From assembly GCA_021890795.1 (NCBI GenBank), contig JAKKUO010000023.1, forward strand, positions 1-32,775: a stretch of 32,775 bases of DNA. Reading direction: 5' to 3'. Shown one piece after another: positions 1 through 7,589 of this stretch (the first letter of the stretch is position 1; each line of letters begins with the position of its first letter). A program made the position numbers and the translations under genes. The notes under the pieces are model-generated. The model worked only from the letters and a program-made list of their open reading frames with translations, did not search any database and was not told where the DNA came from. The DNA comes from Bacillota bacterium. Its GTDB lineage: Bacteria; Bacillota; Sulfobacillia; Symbiobacteriales; ZC4RG38.

Positions 1-54
1 CCGCATGTCCGGTGGTGTGAGAGGACGGGGGTTAGCCACCCCCTCCTACTCGAT
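1..54 (+). mobile_element. 3' end of a group II intron (domain V tail and domain VI)
   Basis: Bases 1-15 read like the 3' strand of bacterial intron domain V (CATGTCCGG core). Bases 20-51 fold as domain VI: GAG (21-23), GGA and GGGGG pair with CCCCC, TCC and CTC, leaving an unpaired A at 48 that sits where the branch-point A belongs. The element ends CGAT at 51-54, giving the usual AY 3' end about 6 nt after the branch A. The rest of the intron and any reverse transcriptase lie upstream of the window. The call rests on structure and remembered consensus, not an alignment. Confidence 0.7.
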
Positions 55-120
55 TTCCATCCGCTCCGGACTTTTTTCCGGACCCCGTGCGGGCCCGGTG
101 GCGGTCGGGAATCAGGACGG

Positions 121-207
121 GGAAGGAGGCCTCAGTGCCGGTCTGAGGGGCGAAAAGCCGAAACGGACCGGCTGCCGGCTCCGTCTCATACGTGAACGGA
201 GATTTTT
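121..207 (+). promoter_or_regulatory. Structured 5' leader with attenuator-like alternative hairpins
   Basis: CCTCAG/CTGAGG (about 130-148) and GGC/GCC around GAAAA form two small stems. Hairpin ACGGACCGG (163-171)/CCGG and TCCGT (175-184) shares the CTCCGT segment with a second hairpin, CTCCGT (179-184)/ACGGAG (196-201), which is followed directly by ATTTTT (202-207). The two are mutually exclusive, as in a riboswitch-type antiterminator/terminator pair. GGGGCGAA and GGCTGCCGG recall pieces of the c-di-GMP-I and c-di-AMP motifs, but neither consensus is complete, so no ligand is assigned. It could also simply be the terminator of an upstream unit. Confidence 0.45.
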
Positions 208-227
208 CATGTTTGCAACGGTCCCAC

Positions 228-257
228 TTAACCTGTTAGCCATGGTATCATTACAAT
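228..257 (+). promoter_or_regulatory. Candidate sigma-A promoter
   Basis: TTAACC (228-233), an 18-nt spacer and TACAAT (252-257), 26 nt before the GTG start of the lipoprotein gene. The -10 is 5/6, the -35 only 4/6. The stretch is conspicuously AT-rich for this genome. Confidence 0.45.
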
Positions 258-283
258 ACGTACTACTACTGGGAGGATCTAGC

Positions 284-1891
284 GTGCGCAGGTGGATGGT
301 GGTCAGTGCGCTGGTCAGCAGCCTGGTGCTGACCGGGTGTGGTGCCGCCCAGGTGCCGGGCGCTGCCGCACCGCAGGTTCCGCAGGGCCAGGAGGACCCG
401 GCTGCAGGGTGGGCCCCTGAACCGGGGGCAGCGCCAGCGGCGGGCGAGGAGGAGCCAGGCGGCTCCGGTTCCGGCGGTTCTCCCGATGCCGGGCATCCGG
501 ATCCAGGCGCCCCGGGCCCCGCAGCGGGCGGGGGCAGTTCGGGTCCTGGGGGTCCCAGCGCCGTTCCCGGCGGGGGACCTGGGCAGGGGCCGCAGACCGT
601 GCCGGCCGACAATCCGACGCCCCGGCGCCGGCAACATGTCGATGTCCGGGGGATCTACATGACCGGCTGGACGGCCGGTTCAGACCGGTTCTACGAACTG
701 GTCGATTTCATGCTGGCCAAGGGACTCAACGCGGTGGTCATCGACATCAAGGATGACGACGGCCGGATCTCCTGGGACGTGGAGGTGCCCCTGGCGAGGG
801 AGATCGGGGCCAGCGCGAACAAGATTCGGGACATTGACGAGCGGATCCGGTACCTCAAGGAGCGGAACATCTACGTCATCGGCCGGCTGGTGGTCTATGC
901 CGATCCCCTCCTGGGGTCCAAGCGCCCTGACCTCGCCATCCACCACCCGGACGGCACCCCCTTTGTGGACCGCCGGGGCATCCGTTGGCCGGACCCCTAC
1001 AACCGCCAGGTCTGGGAGTACAACGTGGCCATCGCCAAGGCCGCAGCGGCGGTGGGGTTCGACGAGATCCAGTTCGACTACATCCGGTTCCCGGAGCACC
1101 GGATCGCGGGTTACAACTACGAGGTACCGGTGCGCCAGCGGGCCGACGCAATCCTGGGCTTCCTGAAGTACGCCAAGGAAGAACTGGCCCCCTACGGGGT
1201 CTTCGTGGCCGCGGACGTCTTCGGCCTCACCACCTCCGTGGCACTGGGGGACGACATGGAGATCGGACAGATCTACGAGGAGATCGCCGGGGTGGTGGAC
1301 TACATCTGCCCGATGGTCTACCCGTCCCACTACGCCCCTGGCACCTACGGGATTGCGAACCCCAACGCGGACCCGGGCCGGATCGTCTACGAGTCGATGG
1401 TCCGGGCCCAGAAACGTACCTGGGGGATGCCGGTGGAGAAGCATCGGCCCTGGATCCAGGATTTTGATGTAGGCAAGGACTACACCGCCGCAGACGTGGA
1501 GGCCCAGATCCGGGGGCTGGCGGAAGCCGGGATCTACCAGTGGCTCCTCTGGGACCCCAAAAACCGCTACACCCGTGACGCAAATTATGATGTCGCACCC
1601 CCGGAGAACGGGGAGCCCGAGTGGCGCCGGCAGTACCGGGCGGAGCTGGCGGCCCAGGCCGCCGAGGAGGGGGCGGGCAAGGACAGCCCCGCCGCCGGCA
1701 ACGGACAAGCCCTCGCGGGGACAGGTTCCGCCGGGGCATCGGCTCCCAAGGGCGGCACCCGAGCGGCCGAGGGTTCCCCGCCGCCAGCCGGGGCGGCGCC
1801 TGCCGCCACCGGCGCCTCCCCTGGCGGGGGTATGGCCCCCGCGGGCCCGCAATCCGGTGCGGGGGGTGGGCCCGGGCGGGGCGACCGATAG
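284..1891 (+). CDS. DUF4015 putative glycoside-hydrolase lipoprotein
   Basis: A 535-residue exported lipoprotein. The GTG start at 284 is chosen because GGGAGG (271-276) sits 7 nt upstream and because it gives a typical lipoprotein signal with lipobox LTGC (Cys19). Residues about 20-115 are a low-complexity Pro/Gly/Ala spacer, as expected for a membrane-anchored protein crossing the cell wall. The folded part begins near VRGIYMTGW and carries the DUF4015 pattern (VVIDIKDDDG, then FDEIQFDYIRFP), a TIM-barrel family annotated as putative glycoside hydrolases; acidic residues in these motifs are the likely active-site candidates. The C-terminal 90 residues are again Gly/Pro/Ala-rich. The gene ends 24 nt before the amidase gene, so the pair is probably one cell-wall unit. 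The substrate is unknown. Confidence 0.85.
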   Translation: MRRWMVVSALVSSLVLTGCGAAQVPGAAAPQVPQGQEDPAAGWAPEPGAAPAAGEEEPGGSGSGGSPDAGHPDPGAPGPAAGGGSSGPGGPSAVPGGGPGQGPQTVPADNPTPRRRQHVDVRGIYMTGWTAGSDRFYELVDFMLAKGLNAVVIDIKDDDGRISWDVEVPLAREIGASANKIRDIDERIRYLKERNIYVIGRLVVYADPLLGSKRPDLAIHHPDGTPFVDRRGIRWPDPYNRQVWEYNVAIAKAAAAVGFDEIQFDYIRFPEHRIAGYNYEVPVRQRADAILGFLKYAKEELAPYGVFVAADVFGLTTSVALGDDMEIGQIYEEIAGVVDYICPMVYPSHYAPGTYGIANPNADPGRIVYESMVRAQKRTWGMPVEKHRPWIQDFDVGKDYTAADVEAQIRGLAEAGIYQWLLWDPKNRYTRDANYDVAPPENGEPEWRRQYRAELAAQAAEEGAGKDSPAAGNGQALAGTGSAGASAPKGGTRAAEGSPPPAGAAPAATGASPGGGMAPAGPQSGAGGGPGRGDR

Positions 1892-1915
1892 AGAGAAGGA
1901 GCGGGACGGGCCTCC

Positions 1916-4177
1916 ATGCGTCGTTTCCTCATCGGCATCGTGGCCTCCCTGACGGTGAGCCAGGCGACCGCGGCCGCCACCCTCTATCCCATCGATTCCG
2001 ACGGCCTCAACCTCCGGGCGGCCCCGACTACCGCCGCACCGGTCCTCCGGGTGCTGCCAGCGGGGGAGGGGGTTCCAGTCGTCGGTTTGGAGGGAAAATG
2101 GCTGCAGGTGCGGCTGCCAGACGGCCGGCCCGCTTGGGCCGCGGGGTGGGTCGCCCGGGTGGAGTTTGCCCCCAGCGAGGCGGAAGCGGTGGTGACCACC
2201 GACCGGCTGAACGTCCGGGCGGGTCCGGGCCTCGACCACCCGATCCGGACCCAGGTGGCCACCGGCGACCGGTTCCCACTTCTGGAGATCCGGGGGCAGT
2301 GGTGGCGGATCCGGCTCCCGGACGGCCAGGAGGGCTGGGTCTTCAGTGAATACCTCCAGGCCGAACTCAGGCCTGCTCCGGGCCCATCTTCCGCCCCGGC
2401 GCCTGCCAGTCCAGGCCCCTCCCCGACCCCGACCGGCTCGCCGCCGGCGCCGGATGCCGGACCTCCGTCCTGGCTGCCGGTGTCGTCTCCGGCGCCAGCC
2501 CCCGCCCCGGCGTCCGGGCCGACCTCGGGGCCGGGGGCGGCCCTGCCGGAGCTGCCCAAGCAGGTGACCCTGGTGGTGGACGGGGAGCCGGTGCGGCTGG
2601 GCCGGCACGTGGCCTACGGGTCCGTGGACGTGGCCCGGGCCGGGGAGCCGCTGGCCTACCTGGGGGCTGCAGAGGGCTGGGTGCTGGTGGAGACCGCCCG
2701 GGGCGCCCGGGGATGGGTTCCCGGCCCCCAGGTGAACCTTCAGGACCAGGGGGCGGACTGGGACCGGGCTCCCCTCTACACCCTGGCGGAGGGGGAGTGG
2801 AGCATCGGCTTCCTCCCCGTCCGGGTGGTGAGCGACCCCGACGGCCTCAACCTCCGCACCGGGACCGGGCTGGACCACCGGGTCCAGGCGGTGCTTCCCC
2901 AGGGAACCGCCCTGAAGGTCCTGGGCCGGCAGGGGGACTGGCTGGAGGTGGCGCTGAAGGATGGCCGGCGGGGCTGGGTGGCCGGAGCCTACACCGCCCC
3001 GGTGGCGGATCACAGCGCCCGGATCGAGCGGGTCCGGCTCCACTCCCCCGGGCCGGGGCTCCTCCGGCTGGAGCTGACCGGCGACCTCCGGGGAGTTCAG
3101 GTGGATAGCGAGGCCCCCGAGGGGCTGCTCATCCGCCTCCCGGACCCGGCCGGGCCCGTGGCCCATCTCCCGGTGGAGGCCCACGGGGTCCGAGACCTCG
3201 CCGTCACCCCGGCCGGGGTGGTGGTCCGGTTCCACGCGCCGCCGGCGTACTCGGTGCGGGAGCAGACCTCGGGGCGGCTGGTGCTGGAGTTCCGGCCCAG
3301 GGTCCTGGGGGTGGAGAGCCGGACCGAGGGCGACGCGGTGGTCTACCGGTTCCAGGTGGCCGGGGCCGTCCGGCCCCGGGTGGACCACGCGGGGGGCGAC
3401 GTCCGGGTGGACCTCCCCGGCGCCGCGGTGGCGGCGGTCCCCCTGCCCCCGGGGGTTTCGGCGGAGCAGACCGAGACGGGGCATCTCCGGTTCCACATCC
3501 CTTCAGCCCGGCCCTATGCGGTGAAGCAGGTTCCGGGAGGGTTTGAGGTCTGGTTCTACGGCCCGGGGCTTCAGGGCAAGCGGATCTTGGTGGACCCCGG
3601 CCACGGGGGCGATGACACCGGGGCGGTGAACCGTGCCCTGGGCCTGGAGGAGAAGGCGATCAACCTGCAGGTGGCCCTGTTGCTCAAGGAGGAGCTGGAG
3701 CGCCGGGGGGCGGAGGTGCTCCTCACCCGGAGCGACGACCGGCGCCCGCTGCCGCCGGAGGCCCCGGTGCCCGCCGAACTGGGGAGCCGCACCCGGGCGG
3801 ACCTGCACTACCGGACCGTGCTGGCCAACCAGGCCGGGGTCGACCTCTTCATCTCCATCCACGCCAACGCCGGCGGCACCAGCCACCAGGGGACCGAGGT
3901 CTACTACAGCTGGGACAACCTGAACGCCCCCCGGAGCCAGTACCTGGCGAGCCTCATCCAGAGCCGGCTGGTCGGCGCCCTGGGCCGGCCGGACCGGGGC
4001 GTCCGGGAGGAGATGTTCTACGTCATCAAGTTCAGCGAGGCGCCGGCGGTGCTGGTGGAACTGGCCTTCATCACCCATCCGGAGGAGGCGGTGCTGCTGG
4101 CCAGCCCCGACTGGCAGCGCCGGGCCGCGGCGGCCATCGCCGATGCGGTGGTGGACTTCTACGCCGGCCGGCCGTGA
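1916..4177 (+). CDS. N-acetylmuramoyl-L-alanine amidase with SH3 repeats and AMIN domain
   Basis: A 753-residue secreted peptidoglycan amidase that should cleave the MurNAc-L-Ala bond. Residues 1-20 are a signal peptide. Bacterial SH3 domains lie near 24-82 and 90-150 (DGLNLRAAPT and DRLNVRAGPG motifs), then a Pro-rich linker (155-215), a degenerate SH3-like unit (216-285) and another SH3 domain (about 300-362, DGLNLRTGTG). An AMIN-like beta-rich region spans about 367-550. The C-terminal amidase_3 domain shows VDPGHGG with His563, then Glu579, His649 (SIHANA) and Glu715 (LVELAF), the expected zinc ligands and catalytic Glu. All key residues are present, so it should be active. The RBS GAGAAGGAG lies 14 nt before ATG, a long spacing. 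It is probably co-transcribed with the DUF4015 lipoprotein. A role in spore or vegetative wall remodelling is possible but not shown. Confidence 0.93.
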   Translation: MRRFLIGIVASLTVSQATAAATLYPIDSDGLNLRAAPTTAAPVLRVLPAGEGVPVVGLEGKWLQVRLPDGRPAWAAGWVARVEFAPSEAEAVVTTDRLNVRAGPGLDHPIRTQVATGDRFPLLEIRGQWWRIRLPDGQEGWVFSEYLQAELRPAPGPSSAPAPASPGPSPTPTGSPPAPDAGPPSWLPVSSPAPAPAPASGPTSGPGAALPELPKQVTLVVDGEPVRLGRHVAYGSVDVARAGEPLAYLGAAEGWVLVETARGARGWVPGPQVNLQDQGADWDRAPLYTLAEGEWSIGFLPVRVVSDPDGLNLRTGTGLDHRVQAVLPQGTALKVLGRQGDWLEVALKDGRRGWVAGAYTAPVADHSARIERVRLHSPGPGLLRLELTGDLRGVQVDSEAPEGLLIRLPDPAGPVAHLPVEAHGVRDLAVTPAGVVVRFHAPPAYSVREQTSGRLVLEFRPRVLGVESRTEGDAVVYRFQVAGAVRPRVDHAGGDVRVDLPGAAVAAVPLPPGVSAEQTETGHLRFHIPSARPYAVKQVPGGFEVWFYGPGLQGKRILVDPGHGGDDTGAVNRALGLEEKAINLQVALLLKEELERRGAEVLLTRSDDRRPLPPEAPVPAELGSRTRADLHYRTVLANQAGVDLFISIHANAGGTSHQGTEVYYSWDNLNAPRSQYLASLIQSRLVGALGRPDRGVREEMFYVIKFSEAPAVLVELAFITHPEEAVLLASPDWQRRAAAAIADAVVDFYAGRP

Positions 4178-4207
4178 GTCGGGCGCCAGGGTGAGTCGGG
4201 CGCCAGG
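4174..4207 (+). repeat. 17-bp perfect tandem repeat across the amidase stop codon
   Basis: GTGAGTCGGGCGCCAGG occurs at 4174-4190 and again at 4191-4207, followed by a partial GTGAGG. The first copy contains the TGA stop of the amidase gene (4175-4177). Confidence 0.9.
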
Positions 4208-4224
4208 GTGAGGTGGGAAAGAGC

Positions 4225-4253
4225 GGGGCCCGCGGGCTCAGCCCGCGGGCCCC
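4225..4253. terminator. Perfect 13-bp hairpin between convergent genes
   Basis: GGGGCCCGCGGGC (4225-4237), loop TCA, GCCCGCGGGCCCC (4241-4253). It separates the amidase gene (+) from the SIMPL gene (-) and could stop transcription from both sides. Neither side has a true T-run, so efficient intrinsic termination is uncertain. Confidence 0.55.
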
Positions 4254-4277
4254 GAGGGTTGTGGGCGCTCCTCCCCG

Positions 4278-5030
4278 CTACTCCAGGCCAAAGACCACCT
4301 GGACCTCCACCTGGTAGCGGCTGGTCCCGGGGAGAACCGGCATCCCCGCCCGGGCGCCGGCGTCCGCCGCAACCGCCGCCTCCCTCACCAGGACGGGCAT
4401 GGAGGAGCCCATGTCGTGGACCTGAACCTGCACCGGCCGGCCGACCTTGACTCCCATGGCCCTGGCCACCTGTTCCGCCTTGTGCCTGGCGTCCGCCACC
4501 GCCTGCTCCAGGGCCGCGTCGAGGTGCCGGGCCTCCTCCCGGACCAGGAACTGGATGCCCTGGACCTCGTTCGCCCCTGCGGCCACCCCGGCGTCGATGA
4601 TCGCCCCCACCCGGTCCAGGTTCCGGGTGGTGACGGTGACGGTGGCGGTGGTCCGGTACCCCACGAGCCGCCGCTCTTCCCTGTTCCACTCGTATTCTGG
4701 GTAGATAGAGAGGCCGCTGGTCCGGATCTCGGACTCGGCGATCCCCTGCTCCCGGATGGCTGCCACCAGCCGCTGCATGGCGTTGGCGGCCCGGTTGTAC
4801 GACTCCGCGGCGGTCGGGGCCACCTGGCTCACCCCGAGGGTGACCTGGGCGGTGTCCGGGGAGACCTCCAGGACCGCCCGGCCGGTAACCGAGATGGTCT
4901 TCTGGTCGCCTTCCGCCGCGGGGGCTGCCAGGGCCTGGTCCACCGGCGCGATGGGGGACGCCCCGGAGACCAGGAAGAGGACACTGGCGAGGGCGAGGAC
5001 CCGGAGCCAGCGAACATCCTTCAACAGCAT
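4278..5030 (-). CDS. SIMPL domain (DUF541) secreted protein
   Basis: A 250-residue exported protein of the SIMPL/DUF541 family, found in periplasmic or extracellular proteins of poorly defined role (oxidative-stress and outer-surface contexts are reported for some members). The ATG at 5030 is preferred: AGGAGG lies 7 nt upstream, while the two more upstream in-frame ATGs are too close to or ahead of it. The N terminus is a signal peptide with a hydrophobic core (VLALASVLFLVSG). The SIMPL domain runs from about residue 45 (ISVTGRAVLEVSPDTAQVTLGV) to the end, with the family pattern of repeated beta-alpha-beta units and a closing beta strand (YQVEVQVVFGLE). It is transcribed divergently from the GNAT gene; the gap holds an inverted repeat AGACG/CGTCT at 5063-5077 that might be an operator. 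Function unknown. Confidence 0.85.
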   Translation of the reverse strand: MLLKDVRWLRVLALASVLFLVSGASPIAPVDQALAAPAAEGDQKTISVTGRAVLEVSPDTAQVTLGVSQVAPTAAESYNRAANAMQRLVAAIREQGIAESEIRTSGLSIYPEYEWNREERRLVGYRTTATVTVTTRNLDRVGAIIDAGVAAGANEVQGIQFLVREEARHLDAALEQAVADARHKAEQVARAMGVKVGRPVQVQVHDMGSSMPVLVREAAVAADAGARAGMPVLPGTSRYQVEVQVVFGLE

Positions 5031-5124
5031 GAACATCCCTCCTGGCGAATACTTCACTGGTTAGACGAAGTACGTCTCCGCCAGGTTACGGCAGCGCAGG
5101 TTGTAAGGAGGGCGATGGGCTGAC

Positions 5125-5922
5125 ATGTCGGATCCCGCTGGCGAGTCCAACGACCCCGGCGCCGCCAGTCGGGCGGCCGCCCGGAAGGGTGAGGAGCACC
5201 GGGCCCGGTTCCAGCGGCTTCTCGGCGCGGAGGTGGCGGAGTGGCCGGGCTGGCTGCTGGTGGCCCACCCCCGGCTCCGGTGGCCCCTCTTCAACTACGC
5301 GGTTCCCCTGGCCGAGCCGGACCCAGCCGGCGCGGCCCGGGCCGCGGCCTGGCTGGAGGCCCGGGACCGGCTCCCCTGCTTCCTGGTGACTCCCGCCGCC
5401 GGCCGCTGGCGGCCCCAGGGCCTTGCCCTCCGGGAGCGGCAGGTGGTACTGGGCCTGGCCCCCGGGGCTCCGGCTCCTGCCCCGCAACCGCTGCCCCCGG
5501 AGGCCCGGGTCTGGGCCCTGCCGGCCGGAGCCGAGGCCGACTGGGCCGACCTGCTGCTCTCCGCCCTCGGGGTGCCGGCACAGCTGCAGCCGCCCCTCCG
5601 GGAGGCCTATGCCGGAATGGGGCAGCGGCTTGCTCCCGGGGAGCGGCTGCACCTCTACCTGGCCGAGTGGGACGGGCAGCCGGTGGGCACGGGGATGCTG
5701 TTCCTGGACGGGGAGGGGCTAGCCGGACTGTACGGCGCGGCGGTGCTGCCCCCCTGGCGGGGCCGGGGGCTGGGCCGGTTTCTCACCCGCCGGCGGCTGG
5801 AGGATGCCTGGCGCCTTGGCGCCCGGGAGGCGTTGGTCCAGACCGGCCCCGGCACCCCGGTGGCCGCCCTCTGGCGGCGGCTGGGAGCCCGGGTCTGGTA
5901 CGGGGTGGAGGTGTACTACTAG
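5125..5922 (+). CDS. GNAT-family N-acetyltransferase
   Basis: A 265-residue protein with a C-terminal GNAT fold of about residues 130-265. The acetyl-CoA binding motif A is visible as LPPWRGRGLGRFL, with R212-G213-R214-G215-L216-G217 matching the R/Q-x-x-G-x-G/A signature, preceded by the strand GTGMLFLDGEGLAGLYGAAV. The N-terminal 120 residues resemble the extra domain seen in GNATs that act on proteins or small amines, but I cannot name the substrate. The ATG at 5125 has AAGGAGG 13 nt upstream. A two-codon ORF (ATG GGC TGA, 5115-5123) lies between that RBS and the start, which may be chance. The gene converges on the HAD gene downstream. Confidence 0.8.
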   Translation: MSDPAGESNDPGAASRAAARKGEEHRARFQRLLGAEVAEWPGWLLVAHPRLRWPLFNYAVPLAEPDPAGAARAAAWLEARDRLPCFLVTPAAGRWRPQGLALRERQVVLGLAPGAPAPAPQPLPPEARVWALPAGAEADWADLLLSALGVPAQLQPPLREAYAGMGQRLAPGERLHLYLAEWDGQPVGTGMLFLDGEGLAGLYGAAVLPPWRGRGLGRFLTRRRLEDAWRLGAREALVQTGPGTPVAALWRRLGARVWYGVEVYY

Positions 5923-5948
5923 GGCCAGGGGCCGCCGCACCCCTTGGT

Positions 5949-5998
5949 GGGGGAGAGCCCCCGGCCTTCTCACAGGGCTCCCCGGCCTCTTCACAGGG
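5949..5998. repeat. Small hairpin and 17-nt imperfect direct repeats between convergent genes
   Basis: GGGGG/CCCCC (5949-5962) forms a short stem, then CCGGCCTTCTCACAGGG (5961-5977) is repeated as CCGGCCTCTTCACAGGG (5982-5998). The second copy contains the stop codon of the minus-strand HAD gene. No T-run is present. Confidence 0.55.
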
Positions 5999-6605
5999 GG
6001 AGCCGGTGCTGGGGGCTCGCCGGCGGCCGCTCCCCTGCCGCCATGGCGTCCAGGAGCCGGTCCATCAGCTGGTGGAACTCCGCCCAGGAGTGGACCCGGT
6101 AGCAGTCGTGGAAGTTTCGATTGTACGGGTAGTCCATCAGGATCCGGATCCCCGGGAAGTTCCGGAGGTTCCGGGGCGCGTCGTCGAAGAGAAAGTCCCC
6201 CCGGACCAGGTCCTTCCGGTAGGTGATGACGATGTTCTCCCGGGGGATAAAGGGCAGGTGGCGCCGGACCCACTGCACCTTGTCCCGCATCGCCTCTTTG
6301 GGCGAGGCGGTGACCACCACCACCTCCACCCGCTCCGAAAGCGCCGCCAGGGTCTCCGCCGCGCCGGGGATCGGCCGGAGGTCGGCAAAGAACCCGGGGC
6401 GGCTGAGGTAGTGGTAGATCCGGGTGCCGCACTCGGGCTTGACGAACCGGTGCCACTCCCACTCGGTGATCCGGTCCAGGGTGAGGTTGTCGTTCCAGTC
6501 CCGGTTGTAGTGCTCCAGCCACTTGCTGGCCAGGTCTGCACAGATGCCGTCCAGGTCACAGAGCAGAATGGGTCTGCCCTTGGACCCGATCCCGGTTTCA
6601 GCCAA
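5991..6605 (-). CDS. HAD-superfamily 5'(3')-deoxyribonucleotidase-like hydrolase
   Basis: A 204-residue HAD hydrolase resembling the NT5C 5' nucleotidase family, which dephosphorylates (deoxy)nucleoside monophosphates. Motif I is ILLCDLDG with the nucleophile Asp17 and acid/base Asp19; motif II is VVVTASPK; a lysine-rich stretch follows (ITYRKDLVRG); motif IV is FLFDDAPRNL. The open frame continues far upstream, but the TTG at 6605 is the likely start because GGAGG lies 7 nt before it and homology begins only a few residues later. It lies 119 nt downstream of the thioesterase gene on the same strand, so the two may share a transcript. Substrate range cannot be read from sequence. Confidence 0.82.
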   Translation of the reverse strand: MAETGIGSKGRPILLCDLDGICADLASKWLEHYNRDWNDNLTLDRITEWEWHRFVKPECGTRIYHYLSRPGFFADLRPIPGAAETLAALSERVEVVVVTASPKEAMRDKVQWVRRHLPFIPRENIVITYRKDLVRGDFLFDDAPRNLRNFPGIRILMDYPYNRNFHDCYRVHSWAEFHQLMDRLLDAMAAGERPPASPQHRLPL

Positions 6606-6642
6606 GCCGTCTCCTCCTTTCCCTGGGCGGGGTGCACCCGCG

Positions 6643-6712
6643 CCCTTCCCCTGCTGGGGCCCGTGGTCCCCTTTTCCCTGCTGAGGCCCATGGCCCTTTT
6701 TCCCTGCAGGGG
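6643..6712. repeat. About 26-bp imperfect tandem repeats, nearly three copies
   Basis: CCCTTCCCCTGCTGGGGCCC (from 6643), CCCCTTTTCCCTGCTGAGGC (from 6668) and CCCTTTTTCCCTGCAGGGG (6694-6712) are successive variants of one unit. They fill most of the gap between the thioesterase and HAD genes. Confidence 0.7.
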
Positions 6713-6724
6713 AGCGGCAAACGG

Positions 6725-7204
6725 CTACTCCTCCCGCCGGCGGCGGCGCGCCGCGGCCCGGGCCTCGGCCTGCCGGTAACGCTCCTCCTCTTCGGGAGTG
6801 GTGGGGATTACCGGCGGCACCGGCGTCGGCCGGCCCTCGTCGTCCACCGCCACGTAAGTGAGGATGGCCTCGCAGGTCTTGCGCCGCTCCCCGCCGCCCA
6901 CCCGCTCGGCGTAGACCTGGACCCCGACCTCGATGGAAGTCCGGCCGGCCCAGTGGACCCGGGCTTCGAGGACGATCACATCCCCCACCCGAATGGGGTG
7001 GAGGAAATCGAGCCGCTCCATCGACGCGGTGACGCAGACCCGGCCGGCATGCCGGGCCGCGGCCAGGGCGCCGGCGATGTCGATATAGTGCATCACCCGG
7101 CCGCCGAGCATGTTTCCCAGGATGTTGGCATCGTTGGGCAGTACCAGTTCCGTCATCTGCACCGCCGATTCGGCGGGGGTCTTCCCTGGTAGTCCTTCTG
7201 CCAT
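6725..7204 (-). CDS. Hotdog-fold acyl-CoA thioesterase
   Basis: A 159-residue single-hotdog acyl-CoA thioesterase of the YkhA/BACH type, hydrolysing acyl-CoA to free fatty acid and CoA in the cytosol. Family marks are LPNDANILGNMLGGRVMHYID, with the conserved Asn/Asp-rich start and Gly-Gly turn, then SMERLDFLHPIRVGD and the long strand VHWAGRTSIEVGVQVYAE. The final 25 residues are a charged Glu/Arg tail. ATG at 7204 has AAAGGAG 9 nt upstream. It is transcribed away from the cobalamin riboswitch unit and probably precedes the HAD gene in a short operon. The physiological acyl chain length is not evident. Confidence 0.9.
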   Translation of the reverse strand: MAEGLPGKTPAESAVQMTELVLPNDANILGNMLGGRVMHYIDIAGALAAARHAGRVCVTASMERLDFLHPIRVGDVIVLEARVHWAGRTSIEVGVQVYAERVGGGERRKTCEAILTYVAVDDEGRPTPVPPVIPTTPEEEERYRQAEARAAARRRRREE

Positions 7205-7270
7205 CGGTTCCGACTCCTTTCCGCACTCTGTGCTGTGTGGGGCTCCGGGGGCAGGCCGGCCGGAAGGTCC

Positions 7271-7299
7271 TTGCCAGCCCCCGGACCCGGGGGTATAAT
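7271..7299 (+). promoter_or_regulatory. Sigma-A promoter for the cobalamin riboswitch transcript
   Basis: TTGCCA (7271-7276), 17-nt spacer, TATAAT (7294-7299). This is a near-consensus promoter about 70 nt ahead of the conserved riboswitch core; the start site is expected near 7306. Confidence 0.8.
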
Positions 7300-7344
7300 C
7301 GGGGCAAGGGCGGCCCCCATCTGGAGGCCCTGCTGTTACTGCGT

Positions 7345-7545
7345 TGCCACAACTGCATATGGGCGGGGACAGGTGCCCGCTCTTTGCGGGTGAAAAGGGA
7401 AGTCCGGTGCGCGAGCCTCCTCGCAAGTCCGGCGCGGTCCCGCCACTGTGACCGGGGAATCCCCCTGCAGGATCCCACTGCCGGCCAGGGCCGGTGGGAA
7501 GGGGCAGGGGGGTGAGGATCCGGGAGCCAGGAGACCTGCCTGTCC
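7345..7545 (+). ncRNA. Cobalamin (adenosylcobalamin-type) riboswitch
   Basis: The conserved order is present: AGGTGCCCGC (7371-7380), GGGTGAAAAGGGAA (7388-7401), then GTCCGGTG, GCGGTCCCGCCACTGTGA and finally the B12 box AGCCAGGAGACCTGCC (7525-7540). It lies in the leader of a B12-type ABC importer, the classic target. Binding of coenzyme B12 normally lowers expression. Boundaries are approximate. Confidence 0.95.
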
Positions 7546-7589
7546 CCTCTGCATCGAGCCTCTCGCGGAAGGGGGGAGATGCCAGCGCC

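Noticed and set aside
121-207. Calling this leader a c-di-AMP or c-di-GMP riboswitch
   Set aside because: Only fragments match. The block CAGCTAACC of the c-di-AMP class, present at 14384-14391, is missing here, and the GEMM core is incomplete.
5-283. Extension of the DUF4015 frame back to position 5
   Set aside because: It would translate the intron tail, the attenuator leader and the promoter; the GTG at 284 gives a proper RBS and lipoprotein signal.
680-3496. 938-codon minus-strand open frame opposite the lipoprotein and amidase genes
   Set aside because: Antisense shadow typical of very GC-rich coding DNA; its product is low-complexity His/Pro/Gly/Arg and shows no domain, while the plus strand carries two recognisable proteins.
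5115-5123. Two-codon upstream ORF (ATG GGC TGA) before the GNAT gene
   Set aside because: Spacing to the RBS is only 3-4 nt and such triplets arise by chance; too little to support regulation.
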